Notes: generated by a model not told the origin, from the sequence alone. Positions 1 to 21,332 are shown, counted from the first letter of the stretch. The stretch is 64,000 bases of DNA from Deinococcus metallilatus (GCF_004758605.1 NZ_CP038512.1:1504501-1568500), one strand, 5' to 3'. Numbers and translations: made by a program.

Positions 1-1251
<1,251 letters not shown>

Positions 1252-1326
1252 TGGGAAGCCCCTGCGCCGCCTGGGGGTTCTGCTGGTCGCGTAAGGAGGG
1301 GTGACTCCTTCGCTCTGAAACAGGCC

Positions 1327-1332
1327 ATTCTA
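1327..1332 (-). promoter_or_regulatory. Possible uvrA -10 box (TAGAAT on the minus strand)
   Basis: TAGAAT sits about 100 nt upstream of the TTG start, giving a leader that contains the AAGGAG Shine-Dalgarno. No convincing -35 was found. The leader also carries a small inverted repeat, AAGGAG and CTCCTT at 1293-1310. I looked for the palindromic radiation/desiccation response motif known from D. radiodurans uvrA and did not see one. Confidence 0.35.
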
Positions 1333-1375
1333 GCACCTCAAGGCAGGTTCGCGCAGGAAAGGGAACGGGAGAGCC

Positions 1376-1592
1376 AGGGCTACCGCAAAGTCACCGAGTC
1401 CGCACAACTCGGTTGAAGCCCTCTGCTGCGCCGCTCTGCGAGTCCGGCCCTGCGGGCCACCTCCCCTCAAGGGGAGGCCACAGCTTGAGCTTCCTGTAGG
1501 GGGCAAATAGAGTCTCTGGCTCCCCTTGAGCGAAGCGGACTGAGGGGTTAATCGAGGCGAGCAGGCCCAAAACCGGACGTTGTGGTCGCCCT
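1376..1592. repeat. Dispersed repeat family A, copy 1
   Basis: This 217-bp non-coding repeat has imperfect terminal inverted repeats, AGGGCTACCGC at the left and GTGGTCGCCCT at the right. The pairing extends outward as AGCC/GGCT. Its core is a palindrome with arms CCTCCCC/GGGGAGG at 1460-1477, and a second cluster reads GGCTCCCCTTGAG. It is homologous, in opposite orientation, to the copies at 14055-14250 and 37772-38194. It lies between uvrA and the 3' end of the BMP gene and accounts for most of the 488-nt gap there. No ORF was recognised in it. Confidence 0.75.
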
Positions 1593-1661
1593 GGCTACGA
1601 GCAAGATGGCTGACGCCCTAAGCTTCCGGGGACTGCTCATGGCTCAAGGCTCAGAGCCTCA

Positions 1662-1700
1662 ACAAAAAAGCAGGCGACCCGCGTGGGGCCGCCTTGCCTG
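1662..1700 (-). terminator. Rho-independent terminator of the BMP gene
   Basis: Read on the minus strand, an imperfect GC-rich stem (CAGGCAAGGCGGCCCC pairing with GGGTCGCCTG, with mismatches) runs straight into CTTTTTTG. It starts 13 nt past the stop codon at 1713. Confidence 0.8.
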
Positions 1701-1712
1701 AACTGCCGTGAT

Positions 1713-2825
<1,113 letters not shown>

Positions 2826-2875
2826 GTGTTCCTCCGGTGGAGTGGGATGCTGAGTTGAAAGGGAGTGAAACCCAG

Positions 2876-2912
<37 letters not shown>

Positions 2913-2966
2913 GTTCCACATGACCTCCGCCTGACGCAGATGAGAGGCAGGGACGAAGGGCGCTGA

Positions 2967-5090
<2,124 letters not shown>

Positions 5091-5183
5091 CGTGTGGCCG
5101 GTGGCCTAAAGCCTTTTCCACACGCCACAAGCCACGAGCCACAAGCCGCTACACTGTCCCCCACTGCGGGCCGCCTCTCACGT

Positions 5184-6050
<867 letters not shown>

Positions 6051-6054
<4 letters not shown>

Positions 6055-6905
6055 CCGCCCGCCTGCTCCCCGGTGCCCCCGCCGCGGAGGCCCTGCTGGC
6101 CGACGCTTCCGCCCGCGCCGCCCGGCTCCCCGCCCCCCCGCATCTGGTCATGGTGCGGCTGGGCGACGACCCCGCCAGCGTGAGCTACGTGCGCGGCAAG
6201 GACCGCAAGGCGCGCGAGGTGGGTCTGACCAGCACCGTGTACGCGCTGCCGGAGACGACCCCCCAGGCCGAACTCCTCGACCTGATCGCCCGGCTGAATG
6301 CCGACGACAGCGTGAACGGCATTCTGGTCCAGCTCCCGCTGCCCGCGCATGTCAGCGAGCAGGCGGTGCTGCACGCCATCGACCCGCGCAAGGACGTGGA
6401 CGGCTTTCACCCGCTCAACGTGGGGGAACTGTGGGCCGGGCGTCCGGCGCTGCGGCCCTGCACACCCGCCGGAATCCTGTACCTGCTGGACCACTACGGC
6501 ATCCCTGTGGCGGGTCAGCGGGCCGTGGTGGTGGGCCGCAGCCACATCGTCGGGCGGCCCCTGGCGGGACTCCTCCTCAATCGCGACGCCACCGTGACCG
6601 TCACCCACAGCCGGACGATTGATCTGGGGGCCGTGACGCGGGAGGCCGACCTGCTCTGCGTCGCGGTCGGGCAGCCGCACCTGATCACGCCCGAGATGGT
6701 CAGGCCGGGCGCGACCGTGATTGACGTGGGCATCAACCGCGTGCCTGGCGAGAACGGCGGCAAGGCGCACCTGACCGGCGACGTTGACCCGGAAGTGGCG
6801 CGGGTGGCGGGGGCGATCACGCCCGTTCCCGGTGGGGTCGGTCCCATGACCATCGCGCAGCTTCTTGCCAACACCGTTGCCGCCGCAGAGATGCAGGCGC
6901 GCTAG
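6051..6905 (+). CDS. folD: FolD, methylenetetrahydrofolate dehydrogenase/cyclohydrolase
   Basis: This bifunctional enzyme interconverts 5,10-methylene-, methenyl- and 10-formyl-tetrahydrofolate with NADP. Its 284 residues include [10 protein letters not shown] with the likely catalytic Lys50, the nucleotide-binding loop [15 protein letters not shown], and the C-terminal signature [10 protein letters not shown]. The GTG start overlaps the nusB stop by 4 nt, so the asp23-nusB-folD run is almost certainly one transcript. Confidence 0.97.
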
Positions 6906-6918
6906 ACTTCGCCGCAGC

Positions 6919-7380
<462 letters not shown>

Positions 7381-7435
7381 GGGCGCCGTTCTGCGGATGC
7401 TGCTCTCCGGGGACCGCTCAGGCAGAATGTGAGCC

Positions 7436-8002
7436 ATGACCGCTGTCACGGCCGACGAACTTCGCGTCATCATCGGTGCGGGAGAGCAGAGGTGGGCGGG
7501 CTGGATTCCCACCCAGCGTGAGGACCTGGACCTGCTCGACCGGGAAAGCTGGGTCGCCTGGTTTGGTGGGCGTCAGGCAGATGCGCTGCTGTGCGAACAC
7601 GTCTGGGAACACCTGACCGAGGAACAGGGCCGTGCCGCCGCCCGGCTGTGCTTCGAGTTTCTGAAGCCGGGCGGCTTTCTTCGCTGCGCGGTCCCCGATG
7701 CGAACTTTCCAGATGCGGACTATCAGCGAACGGTTCAGGTGGGCGGCCCCGGTCCCGCCGATCACCCGGCCGCCGACCATCAGATCGTGTACGACTCCCG
7801 CCGCTTCACGGGCGTGTTCAGGAGCGCGGGCTTCGAGGTCGATCTGCTCGAATACTGCGACGAGGCCGGACGTTTCCACTACCACCAGTGGGACGTGACC
7901 ACCGGACCCATCTACCGCTCCCTCCTCCTCGACCACCGCAACCGGGAGGGGCGCCTGGGCTTCGTTTCCCTCATCCTCGACGCCAGAAAGCCTCTGCGCT
8001 GA
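7436..8002 (+). CDS. SAM-dependent methyltransferase-like protein
   Basis: 188 aa. The central part has the class I methyltransferase features EHVWEHLTEEQG and LKPGGFLRCAVPD, as in the small predicted methyltransferases of the COG4627 type. The N-terminal nucleotide-binding loop (GxGxG) is weak or absent, so the fold may be trimmed. The substrate is unknown. It begins 55 nt after the DUF212 gene and converges on the next gene. Confidence 0.65.
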   Translation: MTAVTADELRVIIGAGEQRWAGWIPTQREDLDLLDRESWVAWFGGRQADALLCEHVWEHLTEEQGRAAARLCFEFLKPGGFLRCAVPDANFPDADYQRTVQVGGPGPADHPAADHQIVYDSRRFTGVFRSAGFEVDLLEYCDEAGRFHYHQWDVTTGPIYRSLLLDHRNREGRLGFVSLILDARKPLR

Positions 8003-8017
8003 GAGGCGAGAGCAGGC

Positions 8018-8395
<378 letters not shown>

Positions 8396-8504
8396 GTGGC
8401 CCTGAGTGTAGACCAAGGCGCCAGCTTGCGGGCGAGGGAGCCGGGCCAAGAATCCCGGGCCGATGGCGAGCCGCACGGAAGGGCGGACTGCCGTAGGATG
8501 GCGC

Positions 8505-8843
8505 ATGCGCCCGCTGATCAGCCTGTTGCTCCTGGCCGCCATCGCTGCTCCCGCCCACGCCGCCGTGAGTACCGCGGCGGGAAAGGCCATCTACACCGCC
8601 AACTGTGCGGGGTGTCATGGTGCAAAAGCGCAGGGCGGCGCCGGTCCCAGCCTGCACGGGGCTGCGGGTTGGTCCTACGCCCTCTTCCGCCGCGCGATGC
8701 TTCAGGACAAGGACGATCACGGCGCCCCCCTGAAACCGCCCATGCCCAACTGGGGCAAGATCGGCTTCAAGGGCGATCACGGCAAGCCCCCGACCGACAC
8801 CGAAATCAAAAACCTCCAGGCCTACCTCAAGACCCTGAAGTGA
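8505..8843 (+). CDS. Secreted mono-heme cytochrome c
   Basis: 112 aa. A signal peptide (about 1-19, ending AHA) precedes the heme motif CAGCH (residues 34-38). A downstream PPMPNWG supplies a candidate Met axial ligand, and the C-terminal helix reads EIKNLQAYLKTLK, as in small class I cytochromes. It should carry electrons in the periplasm; the partner is unknown. The ATG is preceded by TAGGAT at 5 nt. An in-frame ATG at 8463 would spoil the signal peptide and is rejected. Confidence 0.88.
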   Translation: MRPLISLLLLAAIAAPAHAAVSTAAGKAIYTANCAGCHGAKAQGGAGPSLHGAAGWSYALFRRAMLQDKDDHGAPLKPPMPNWGKIGFKGDHGKPPTDTEIKNLQAYLKTLK

Positions 8844-9010
8844 AGGGCGCCTCCGGCTCAGGGAGGCTGCCGGAGCGCCCTCAGCCCTGAAGGAGCAGAC
8901 CGCCTCCGGCTGCGCCCAGCGTGACCTCGCCGCCCGGATACCCCCGACCCCCCCGCTGGGGGCATTCTCAGTAAGGCGTTCGTCAGAGCCGGGACGGGAA
9001 CATCTTCGCC

Positions 9011-10135
9011 ATGCGCCGTCCCATGCACCGCACTGCACTCCTGCCGCTCGCCCTCGCTCCGGCCCTCCTGCTCGGGACGGTCCAGGCCTCGTCCTTTACC
9101 GTGGGGCTGGCCTTCGATCTGGGGGGGCGCAATGACCAGGGCTTCAACCAGGCGGCCTTCGAGGGGGCCAAACGCGCCATTGCGGCGACCGGGGGAGAGG
9201 TCCAGATCTTTGAACCCCAGACGCTCGAAGAGGTGGGCCGCGGCATTCCCCGGCTGACGGCGCTGGGGGCGAAAGTCGTGATCGGGGTGGGCGCCTCGAA
9301 CAATGCGGCCATCACCGAGGCCGCCGCGAAAAATCCCGACGCGCGCTTTGTGACGGTCGGGTATCTGCCCAAGGGGCCGAATACGGTGGGCCTGCGTTTC
9401 CGCGAACAGGAGGGCGCCTTCCTCGCCGGGTACCTGGCGGGGAAGCAGAGCGCCACCGGGCGGGTCGGCTTTATCGGTGCCGCGCCGGTGGAGTCACTCG
9501 CCCGCTCGCGGGTGGGCTTCGAGACGGGCGTCAAGTTCGCCTGCCCTGCCTGCCAGATCAAGAGTGTGTACGTCAGCACCACCAATCAGGGCTTCAATAA
9601 TCCTGCGGTGGCCAGGCAGCTTGCCGCCAAGCTCCTGGCGGACGGCGCCGATATCATCTACTCCGCAGCCGGTGCAAGCACCCTGGGCGTGATCGAGCAG
9701 ATCAAGGCGCAACCCTGCCTGAAGGCGGCGAACCTCCCGGCCGGGGTGAAGTTCGGCGGCGACAACTTCAAAAACGTGCCCCGGAGTGCGGCCGAGCAGG
9801 ACGCCTGCGCGGGGGACAGCCGCCCCACCTTCTTCATCGGGGTGGACACCAATAAGAACGCTCTGGGCGACTTCGACAGGAACCCGGCCACACTGAATCA
9901 CGGCCTGACCAGCATGGTCACGCGGATCGACAACGCCGTGTACACGGTGATCAAGGACGTGGCCGAGGGCCGTCCCTGGCGTTCCGGTGACCGCTCCTTC
10001 GGCCTCAGCAACGGCGGCATCGCCCTGGCTCTGGACCAGTACAACAAGGCCCTGATTCCCGCCCCCCTCCAGGCCAACCTGAAGAAGATCGAGGAACTGA
10101 TCGTGAACGGTACGGTGAAGGTTCCCGCGAATTAA
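9011..10135 (+). CDS. BMP/PnrA-family substrate-binding protein (paralog 2)
   Basis: 374 aa, clearly paralogous to the protein at 1713-2825 over the whole mature region (for example NHGLTSMVTRIDNAVY versus NHGLTSMMKRVDNAVY). It has a signal peptide ending TVQA-S, then VGLAFDLGGRNDQGFNQAA. The cysteine-bracketed insert CLKAANLPAGVKF...ACAG is conserved. It also has an extra CPAC pair near residue 178 that paralog 1 lacks. ATG 9023 is an alternative start. No ABC partners are adjacent. Confidence 0.88.
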   Translation: MRRPMHRTALLPLALAPALLLGTVQASSFTVGLAFDLGGRNDQGFNQAAFEGAKRAIAATGGEVQIFEPQTLEEVGRGIPRLTALGAKVVIGVGASNNAAITEAAAKNPDARFVTVGYLPKGPNTVGLRFREQEGAFLAGYLAGKQSATGRVGFIGAAPVESLARSRVGFETGVKFACPACQIKSVYVSTTNQGFNNPAVARQLAAKLLADGADIIYSAAGASTLGVIEQIKAQPCLKAANLPAGVKFGGDNFKNVPRSAAEQDACAGDSRPTFFIGVDTNKNALGDFDRNPATLNHGLTSMVTRIDNAVYTVIKDVAEGRPWRSGDRSFGLSNGGIALALDQYNKALIPAPLQANLKKIEELIVNGTVKVPAN

Positions 10136-10199
10136 CCCAGGCCCTCCCGTGACGCCCCACCCGGAACGTCCCGCCTCCCCCCGCGTAGACTGACCGCAT

Positions 10200-11426
<1,227 letters not shown>

Positions 11427-11431
11427 CCTCC

Positions 11432-11905
11432 TTGTCATCGGTCATCGAGCGACTGGTGTACGCCCGCTGGGGCGGCCAGCCTGCCGAATTGGCCGAGGTG
11501 GACCGTACTCTGAACCGCGTTGCCCGGCGGCAGGGCTGGACGTTCGCCAAAGTTCCTGGCCTGGACTCCTGCGCCAGCTACCGCGCCCACGAATGGCAGG
11601 GCCGCTATGGAGAAGTTATCGGCTGGACGCTGCTGACACTCACCATTGCCGCCGTATCCAGCCAGCGCCCGGTCTGGGGCCTGCCGCCTGAGTTTCACCT
11701 CATCTCCAGCGGACCGCTTCACGACGCCCTCAGCGCCGACGGCTCGCTGGTGCTGCCCGACGCGGACTGGCTGCTTGCTCCGTTATCCGACAGCGACAGG
11801 GCCGCCCTCCGCGCTTCCGGGGCAGGCAACGGCTGGGAAGCCTATAACCTCAATTCTTGGAAGCCCTCCATCCGCGCGGAGGCACTGTTTACGCACTGGG
11901 ACTGA
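11432..11905 (+). CDS. Hypothetical protein, about 157 aa
   Basis: I do not recognise a family. The protein is aromatic-rich and probably soluble, with segments VYARWGGQPAELAEVDRTLNR and DALSADGSLVLPDADWLLAPL. It starts just after ispG. The TTG at 11432 and the GTG at 11456 are both possible; neither has a clear ribosome site. Codon use matches neighbours, so it is likely a real gene with an uncertain start. Confidence 0.6.
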   Translation: MSSVIERLVYARWGGQPAELAEVDRTLNRVARRQGWTFAKVPGLDSCASYRAHEWQGRYGEVIGWTLLTLTIAAVSSQRPVWGLPPEFHLISSGPLHDALSADGSLVLPDADWLLAPLSDSDRAALRASGAGNGWEAYNLNSWKPSIRAEALFTHWD

Positions 11906-11951
11906 GGTTGCGGGGGTTTTCTCGGCACTTCAAACCCTTTACCCTAAAGGC

Positions 11952-12353
11952 ATGAACATCTGGGGCATCGGCAGCTTCGAGAATGAGGTCGGTGTGGCGT
12001 TTGCGCAGGAGGTCGTCGAGGACGGCGCCTTTGCCCTGGCCGAGGCGTTCGACGTGGCCCTCGATCCCGACAACGACTTTCTTGACGCCGAGGAGGGCCA
12101 CCGCACCCTGGCCGCCGCCGAGATTCTGGTCGCGGCCCTGACCGGGGATACGTCCCACATCACGGACGCGCCGCTCCGCGCCTGGGTCGCCAGCGCGAAC
12201 CTGACCGAGCTGGGACCGCTGCGCGAAGTGGCCCGTGAAGCCCTCGGCCGCGTTTGCGGCTCCGACAGCGCCCTTCCCGACCTCTGGGCCGACAGCGGGG
12301 ACACCGACGAGTGGCGGGCGGACGTGAAGCGGCTGCGGGCCGCGCTGGCGTAG
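11952..12353 (+). CDS. DUF4259 family protein
   Basis: 133 aa beginning MNIWGIGSFENEVGVAFAQE. The WG-x-G-x-F-x-N-D/E-x-A/G start and a helical body containing EEGHRTLAAAEILVAA are typical of DUF4259, a small family of unknown function. TACCCT lies 6 nt before the ATG. It follows the 11432 gene by 46 nt on the same strand. Confidence 0.75.
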   Translation: MNIWGIGSFENEVGVAFAQEVVEDGAFALAEAFDVALDPDNDFLDAEEGHRTLAAAEILVAALTGDTSHITDAPLRAWVASANLTELGPLREVAREALGRVCGSDSALPDLWADSGDTDEWRADVKRLRAALA

Positions 12354-12424
12354 GGGATGGACAGCTTCCGGGCCGCGGCGAAAGGGCGGCCCTCGCGGGC
12401 GGACAGCCTTCCGCCTCAGGGGTC

Positions 12425-13141
12425 ATGACCAAACGCATCGACGACCTGATTCAAAGCCTCCTGGGTGGGGCCGATCACCCGCTCGCTCCGTTCCTGCGCT
12501 CGCAGTGTCAAGAGTCGCGCCTGTTTCTCACCTTTGCCGAGACGTACGCGACCAAGATTCACAAGAAAGCACGTCTGGCGCCCCTTGCTGACGAGCTGGC
12601 CGACCTGTTCGCCGAATTGGCGGTGGCCGCCTTCCTGGTGCGTGACCGGCGCTCCACGGTGCGCTATGAACCCTACCGTGCGACCGGGCAACGCGGCCCG
12701 GATTTTCAGGTGGTCTTCAAGAGCCATTCGCCCTTGCACGTCGAAGTCACCCGGCTCCGTCTCCTGGCCGACGACGATCCGCCCCGAGCGGCGTTCAAAT
12801 TCGCACGTGTGGTGTGTGACAAGATCGGTCAGTTCCCACCCGGCGCGATGAATTTGCTCGCGGTCGTCGTCCCGCCGGGCGCAGAAAGTGATGCTCTCGC
12901 CCCGGCCGCCCTCCGGTTGCTGGACCGTGAGCCTCGGCGTGAAGAGAGCCTGCCATCTCCTGAATTGCCCCTGGAAGGCGTGCGGGCCTATCGTCGCCAA
13001 CGCCAGCGCCTCAGCGCCGTCGCGCTCTGTTCGTTTGGCCCCGACGGGCGGCCGCTGCGGGTCAAGCTCTGGCTCAACCCTCAGGCAAAACACCCTTTGC
13101 CTCCCGATGTCATCAAGTATCTCGCTGACACGGCGCATTAG
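12425..13141 (+). CDS. Hypothetical protein with a possible nuclease-like core, 238 aa
   Basis: No confident family. The N-terminal half is helical (TFAETYATKIHKKARLAP). It is followed by GPDFQVVF and, 10 residues on, HVEVTRLR, a spacing reminiscent of PD-(D/E)XK nuclease folds, except that the usual Lys is Thr. The remainder is basic and rich in Pro and Leu. Start ATG 12425 has only a weak AGGGG upstream. It converges on dppA with a 41-nt gap. Function is inference only. Confidence 0.6.
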   Translation: MTKRIDDLIQSLLGGADHPLAPFLRSQCQESRLFLTFAETYATKIHKKARLAPLADELADLFAELAVAAFLVRDRRSTVRYEPYRATGQRGPDFQVVFKSHSPLHVEVTRLRLLADDDPPRAAFKFARVVCDKIGQFPPGAMNLLAVVVPPGAESDALAPAALRLLDREPRREESLPSPELPLEGVRAYRRQRQRLSAVALCSFGPDGRPLRVKLWLNPQAKHPLPPDVIKYLADTAH

Positions 13142-13182
13142 GGCAGCGCGACGCCCCCTTCTTCGAGTGGTGACCCTGACCC

Positions 13183-14034
<852 letters not shown>

Positions 14035-14054
14035 GGAGGGCAGCCTACCGTGCC

Positions 14055-14250
14055 AGGGCAACCGCAACGTCCGGTTTTTGGAGGCACTCGCCCCGGTCAA
14101 CCCCTCAGTCGGCTTCGCTGAGAGGGGAGCCAGGGACGCCATTGGCCCTTCAGGAAACCCATGCTGTGGCCTCCCCTTGAGGGGAGGTGGCCCGAGGGGC
14201 CCGAGGGGGCAAACGAGGCTGGGCGAACCTTGCGAATTTGCGGTGGCCCT
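14055..14250. repeat. Dispersed repeat family A, copy 2
   Basis: 196 bp with terminal inverted repeats AGGGCAACCGC (14055-14065) and GCGGTGGCCCT (14240-14250), one mismatch. The palindromic core CCTCCCC-TTGA-GGGGAGG is intact at 14170-14187, and a second block reads CAACCCCTCAGTC. It fills the gap between dppA and map, so it may supply upstream promoter sequence for either gene. Homologous to the copies at 1376 and 37772. Confidence 0.8.
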
Positions 14251-14303
14251 CCCGACCGTGCCGCGCGGCAGGCGCCGGAGTGAAGGGCCGTGCTAGCCTT
14301 ATC

Positions 14304-15065
<762 letters not shown>

Positions 15066-15069
<4 letters not shown>

Positions 15070-15722
15070 CCGCTCCCCCCCCTCCCAAACCGCCGCACGC
15101 CCCGAAGTTCCCCCGCGGCGGCCTGCGCTCCCTGTCCCCGGAAGGGCTGGAGGACGAGAGCGTTTATCGGGGAACAGTCCTGGAGGGGCTGGACCTGAGC
15201 GGGCGGGCCCTCCATGCCGTCACCTTCGAGGGCACGGTCTTTCGGGGGGTGAACTTCACGGGCGCGGCATGGACCCACGTCCGGTTCGTGGACGTGCGGT
15301 TCGAGCATTGCGACCTCTCCGGGGCCAGGTGGACGGCCCTCAGCCTGCTCCGGGTGCAGTTCACCGACTGCCGTCTGCTGGGGCTTCAGGTGCCGGAGGC
15401 GCTCTGGCAGCATGTCCGCCTGACGCGCGTGCAGGCGCAACTGGCCCTCTGCTGGAAGATGGAAGCCAAAGCCCTCTGGCTGGAAGACAGCGATCTTTCC
15501 GAAGCGACCTTTATGGAGGCCAACCTTCCCGGTGCCGTCTTCCGGGGCTGTACCCTGCGTCAGACCGACTTCCGGGGAGCGAAAATGCCCGGCGCCGACC
15601 TGCGCACCTCGAACCTGTCGGGGATTCGTGTGGGCATCCCCGAACTCCAGGAGGTCACGGTGGAGGCCACGCAACTCCTCGACCTCGCCCACCTGCTGGG
15701 GGTGCGGGTTCCCTCAGGTTGA
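15066..15722 (+). CDS. Pentapeptide repeat protein
   Basis: 218 aa with pentapeptide repeats of the A(D/N)Lxx type forming a right-handed beta-helix: for example LDLSG, VNFTG, CDLSG, SDLSE, ANLPG, TDFRG, ADLRT and SNLSG, interrupted by a less regular middle (about residues 110-140). Some family members mimic DNA or protect gyrase, but nothing here shows that. The GTG start overlaps the map stop by 4 nt, so it is translated with map. Confidence 0.85.
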
Positions 15723-15744
15723 GTGCCGACCAGAAGGCCGGTGA

Positions 15745-15773
15745 TTGATTTAAAGCCAGGCTGAGGCTAGATT
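15745..15773 (+). promoter_or_regulatory. Sigma-70-type promoter of spoVS
   Basis: TTGATT (15745-15750) and TAGATT (15768-15773) are separated by exactly 17 nt. The start codon follows 15 nt later. This is the cleanest -35/-10 pair I found in the window. Confidence 0.7.
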
Positions 15774-15788
15774 AGAAGCATTAGCGTG

Positions 15789-16088
15789 ATGGAGACTCTC
15801 CCGACTGTGGAAACCTTGCGTGTTTCTGGCAAGTCCAGGCCCAACGCGGTTGCTGGGGCTATCGCTGCCCTGCTGCGCGCGCAGGGGCGGGCCGAGGTCA
15901 ACGCCATCGGCCCGGCGGCGGTCAACCAGGCGGTCAAGGCTCTGGCGATTGCCCGCGGCTATCTGGAAGGCAACGGCCTCGACCTTGCCGTGCAGCCTGC
16001 CTTCGTCACCCTCGATGTGGCCGATGAGGAACGGACGGCCATGACGTTCCGGGTATGGGCGGTCAGGCCGAACTCGCACAGCCCCTGA
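15789..16088 (+). CDS. spoVS: SpoVS family protein
   Basis: 99 aa containing the highly conserved SpoVS core VSGKSRPNAVAGAIAALLR and FVTLDVADEERTAMTFRV. In Bacillus SpoVS affects sporulation. In non-sporulating Deinococcota it is kept with an unknown role and has a small nucleic-acid-binding-type fold. A GTG directly before the ATG (15786) is an alternative start. A good TTGATT/TAGATT promoter lies just upstream. Confidence 0.93.
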   Translation: METLPTVETLRVSGKSRPNAVAGAIAALLRAQGRAEVNAIGPAAVNQAVKALAIARGYLEGNGLDLAVQPAFVTLDVADEERTAMTFRVWAVRPNSHSP

Positions 16089-16145
16089 CTCTCTCATAAT
16101 ACCTGAGTCAAATACGCTAAGATTATGGCAGGAGGAAGACCAGCC

Positions 16146-16826
<681 letters not shown>

Positions 16827-16831
16827 GGGAG

Positions 16832-16917
16832 AGCTTTCAGCGGTCAGCTTTCGGCAAGAACAGAGAACGCCCCGGCATGAAGCTGGGGCGTCTTGCTTTT
16901 CCTGACGGCTGAAAGCT
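16832..16917. repeat. Nested inverted repeat between convergent genes
   Basis: Outer arms AGCTTTCAGCGGTCAG (16832-16847) and CTGACGGCTGAAAGCT (16902-16917) pair with one mismatch and enclose a terminator hairpin. It lies between the convergent YugP and MIP18-like genes. Confidence 0.7.
16867..16900 (+). terminator. Rho-independent terminator after the YugP-type gene
   Basis: A perfect 7-bp stem ACGCCCC/GGGGCGT with an 11-nt loop is followed by CTTGCTTTT on the plus strand. It begins 41 nt after the stop codon. Confidence 0.75.
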
Positions 16918-16925
16918 GATCGCTC

Positions 16926-17615
<690 letters not shown>

Positions 17616-17670
17616 TGAGACAGCATACAGGCGCCCGCCGGGACGTATGGTGCGGGCGTACACTCCGGTC

Positions 17671-17982
17671 ATGACCCTGCCCGTCGGCGTGACCCTGATC
17701 GACCTGCGCCCGGCGGAACTGCGCCTGCGCGAGCCGCTTTCGGGCCTGACCTCCCTGCCCGTCCTGGCGGTCACGCTGGACGCCATCGAGGACGGCACAC
17801 ACGGCCTGAGCGCGGACCTGGGGCCGCTGGTCGTGATCTGCGAACGGGGCGCCCGCTCCGGCCTGGCCGCCCGTTACCTCCAGGCGGACGGCCTCCAGGC
17901 CAGTGCCTACCCGGGTGGCGTCCCCGCCCTGCGCCGTGAGCTGGACAGGGGAGGGGCCGCGACAGAGGACAACCCGGGTTGA
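17671..17982 (+). CDS. Divergent rhodanese-like protein
   Basis: 103 aa. The opening TLIDLRPAELRLREPLSG and the loop CERGARSG (Cys57) fit a rhodanese, but the middle is shortened and atypical. The active-site Cys is kept, so it may be functional. TACACT lies 6 nt before the ATG. It shares a 56-nt divergent promoter region with the rhodanese at 17285-17614. Confidence 0.75.
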   Translation: MTLPVGVTLIDLRPAELRLREPLSGLTSLPVLAVTLDAIEDGTHGLSADLGPLVVICERGARSGLAARYLQADGLQASAYPGGVPALRRELDRGGAATEDNPG

Positions 17983-18026
17983 CTCTCCGCTCATGCCCGG
18001 CTCGCCGCTGCGGCGCACCATGAAGC

Positions 18027-18206
18027 ATGTCCCCCAAAGACCGCTACAACGAAGGCGACCGTGACCACAGCCACAACCCCGGCGCCAACCACGGCAGCCC
18101 GGACAAGAAGGGGGGCGACGGCGAACGCCACCGCGACGGCAGCGACAGCGGCGGCGGCAAGCACGGCGGCCATGACAGCAACAAGGACAGAAATGACAAG
18201 AGTTGA
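18027..18206 (+). CDS. Small, extremely hydrophilic Gly/Asp/His/Lys-rich protein (59 aa)
   Basis: This short frame encodes 59 residues with no hydrophobic stretch: 12 Gly, 10 Asp, 6 His and many Lys, Arg, Ser and Asn. It is predicted to be disordered. Gly above 6% with high hydrophilicity meets the definition of a hydrophilin, a class tied to water-deficit tolerance. It lies between the rhodanese-like and universal stress genes on the same strand. No clear ribosome site or -10 was found, so expression is uncertain. Confidence 0.5.
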   Translation: MSPKDRYNEGDRDHSHNPGANHGSPDKKGGDGERHRDGSDSGGGKHGGHDSNKDRNDKS

Positions 18207-18249
18207 CGGCCTGTCATAGCCCCGTAACCCGCCCGTCCCAGGCTGAGGT

Positions 18250-18732
18250 ATGACGCACCCCGGAAACACCATCCTGGTGACCACCGACGCGAGCGAGCTG
18301 GGGCACCGCGCTCTGGCACACGCGCAAGCCCTGGCCCGCGCCCTGCACGCCGACCTGACCGTGCTGTACGTGCAGCCGGACCCGCTGCCCACGATGGCCG
18401 AGGCCTACGTCTACGTGCCGAGCAACACCGACCAGGCGCAGGAGGAGGCTCTGCGCGACATCCGTGATGATCTCGCGCGCCGTCTGCCGGGGGCGCGGGT
18501 GCGGGTGAAGCACGCCGATGGGCACCCCATCCCGCGTCTGATCATCGAGGCCGCGCGCGAGGAGGGGGCCGCCCTGATCGTGATGAGCACGCACGGCCGC
18601 AGCGGTCTGGGCCGCGCCCTGCTGGGCAGCGTGGCCGAGGCGGTCGCCCACCACGCTCCCGTGCCGGTGCTGCTGGTCCGCGCCGGTCATGAGGTGAAGG
18701 ACTGGACCAGCGGGGAAACCGGCCCCGGCTGA
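18250..18732 (+). CDS. Universal stress protein (UspA family)
   Basis: 160 aa, one Usp domain. It opens ILVTTDASELGHRALAHA and ends with the ATP-binding signature STHGRSGLGRALLGSVAEAVAHHAPVPVLLV split over about 30 residues (G-2x-G-9x-G-S/T pattern). It is likely an ATP-binding stress protein. It begins 44 nt after the small hydrophilic gene. Confidence 0.92.
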   Translation: MTHPGNTILVTTDASELGHRALAHAQALARALHADLTVLYVQPDPLPTMAEAYVYVPSNTDQAQEEALRDIRDDLARRLPGARVRVKHADGHPIPRLIIEAAREEGAALIVMSTHGRSGLGRALLGSVAEAVAHHAPVPVLLVRAGHEVKDWTSGETGPG

Positions 18733-18785
18733 CCGGTTCCCTCGCTCACGCTCCGGCCGGGGGCGTTCGGCTAGACTGGCGCGTT

Positions 18786-21332
<2,547 letters not shown>

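Noticed and set aside
14055..14250. Target duplication CCGTGCC flanking repeat copy 2
   Set aside because: CCGTGCC occurs on both sides, but the right copy is offset 4 nt from the inverted repeat end. With no matching duplication at copies 1 and 3 it may be chance.
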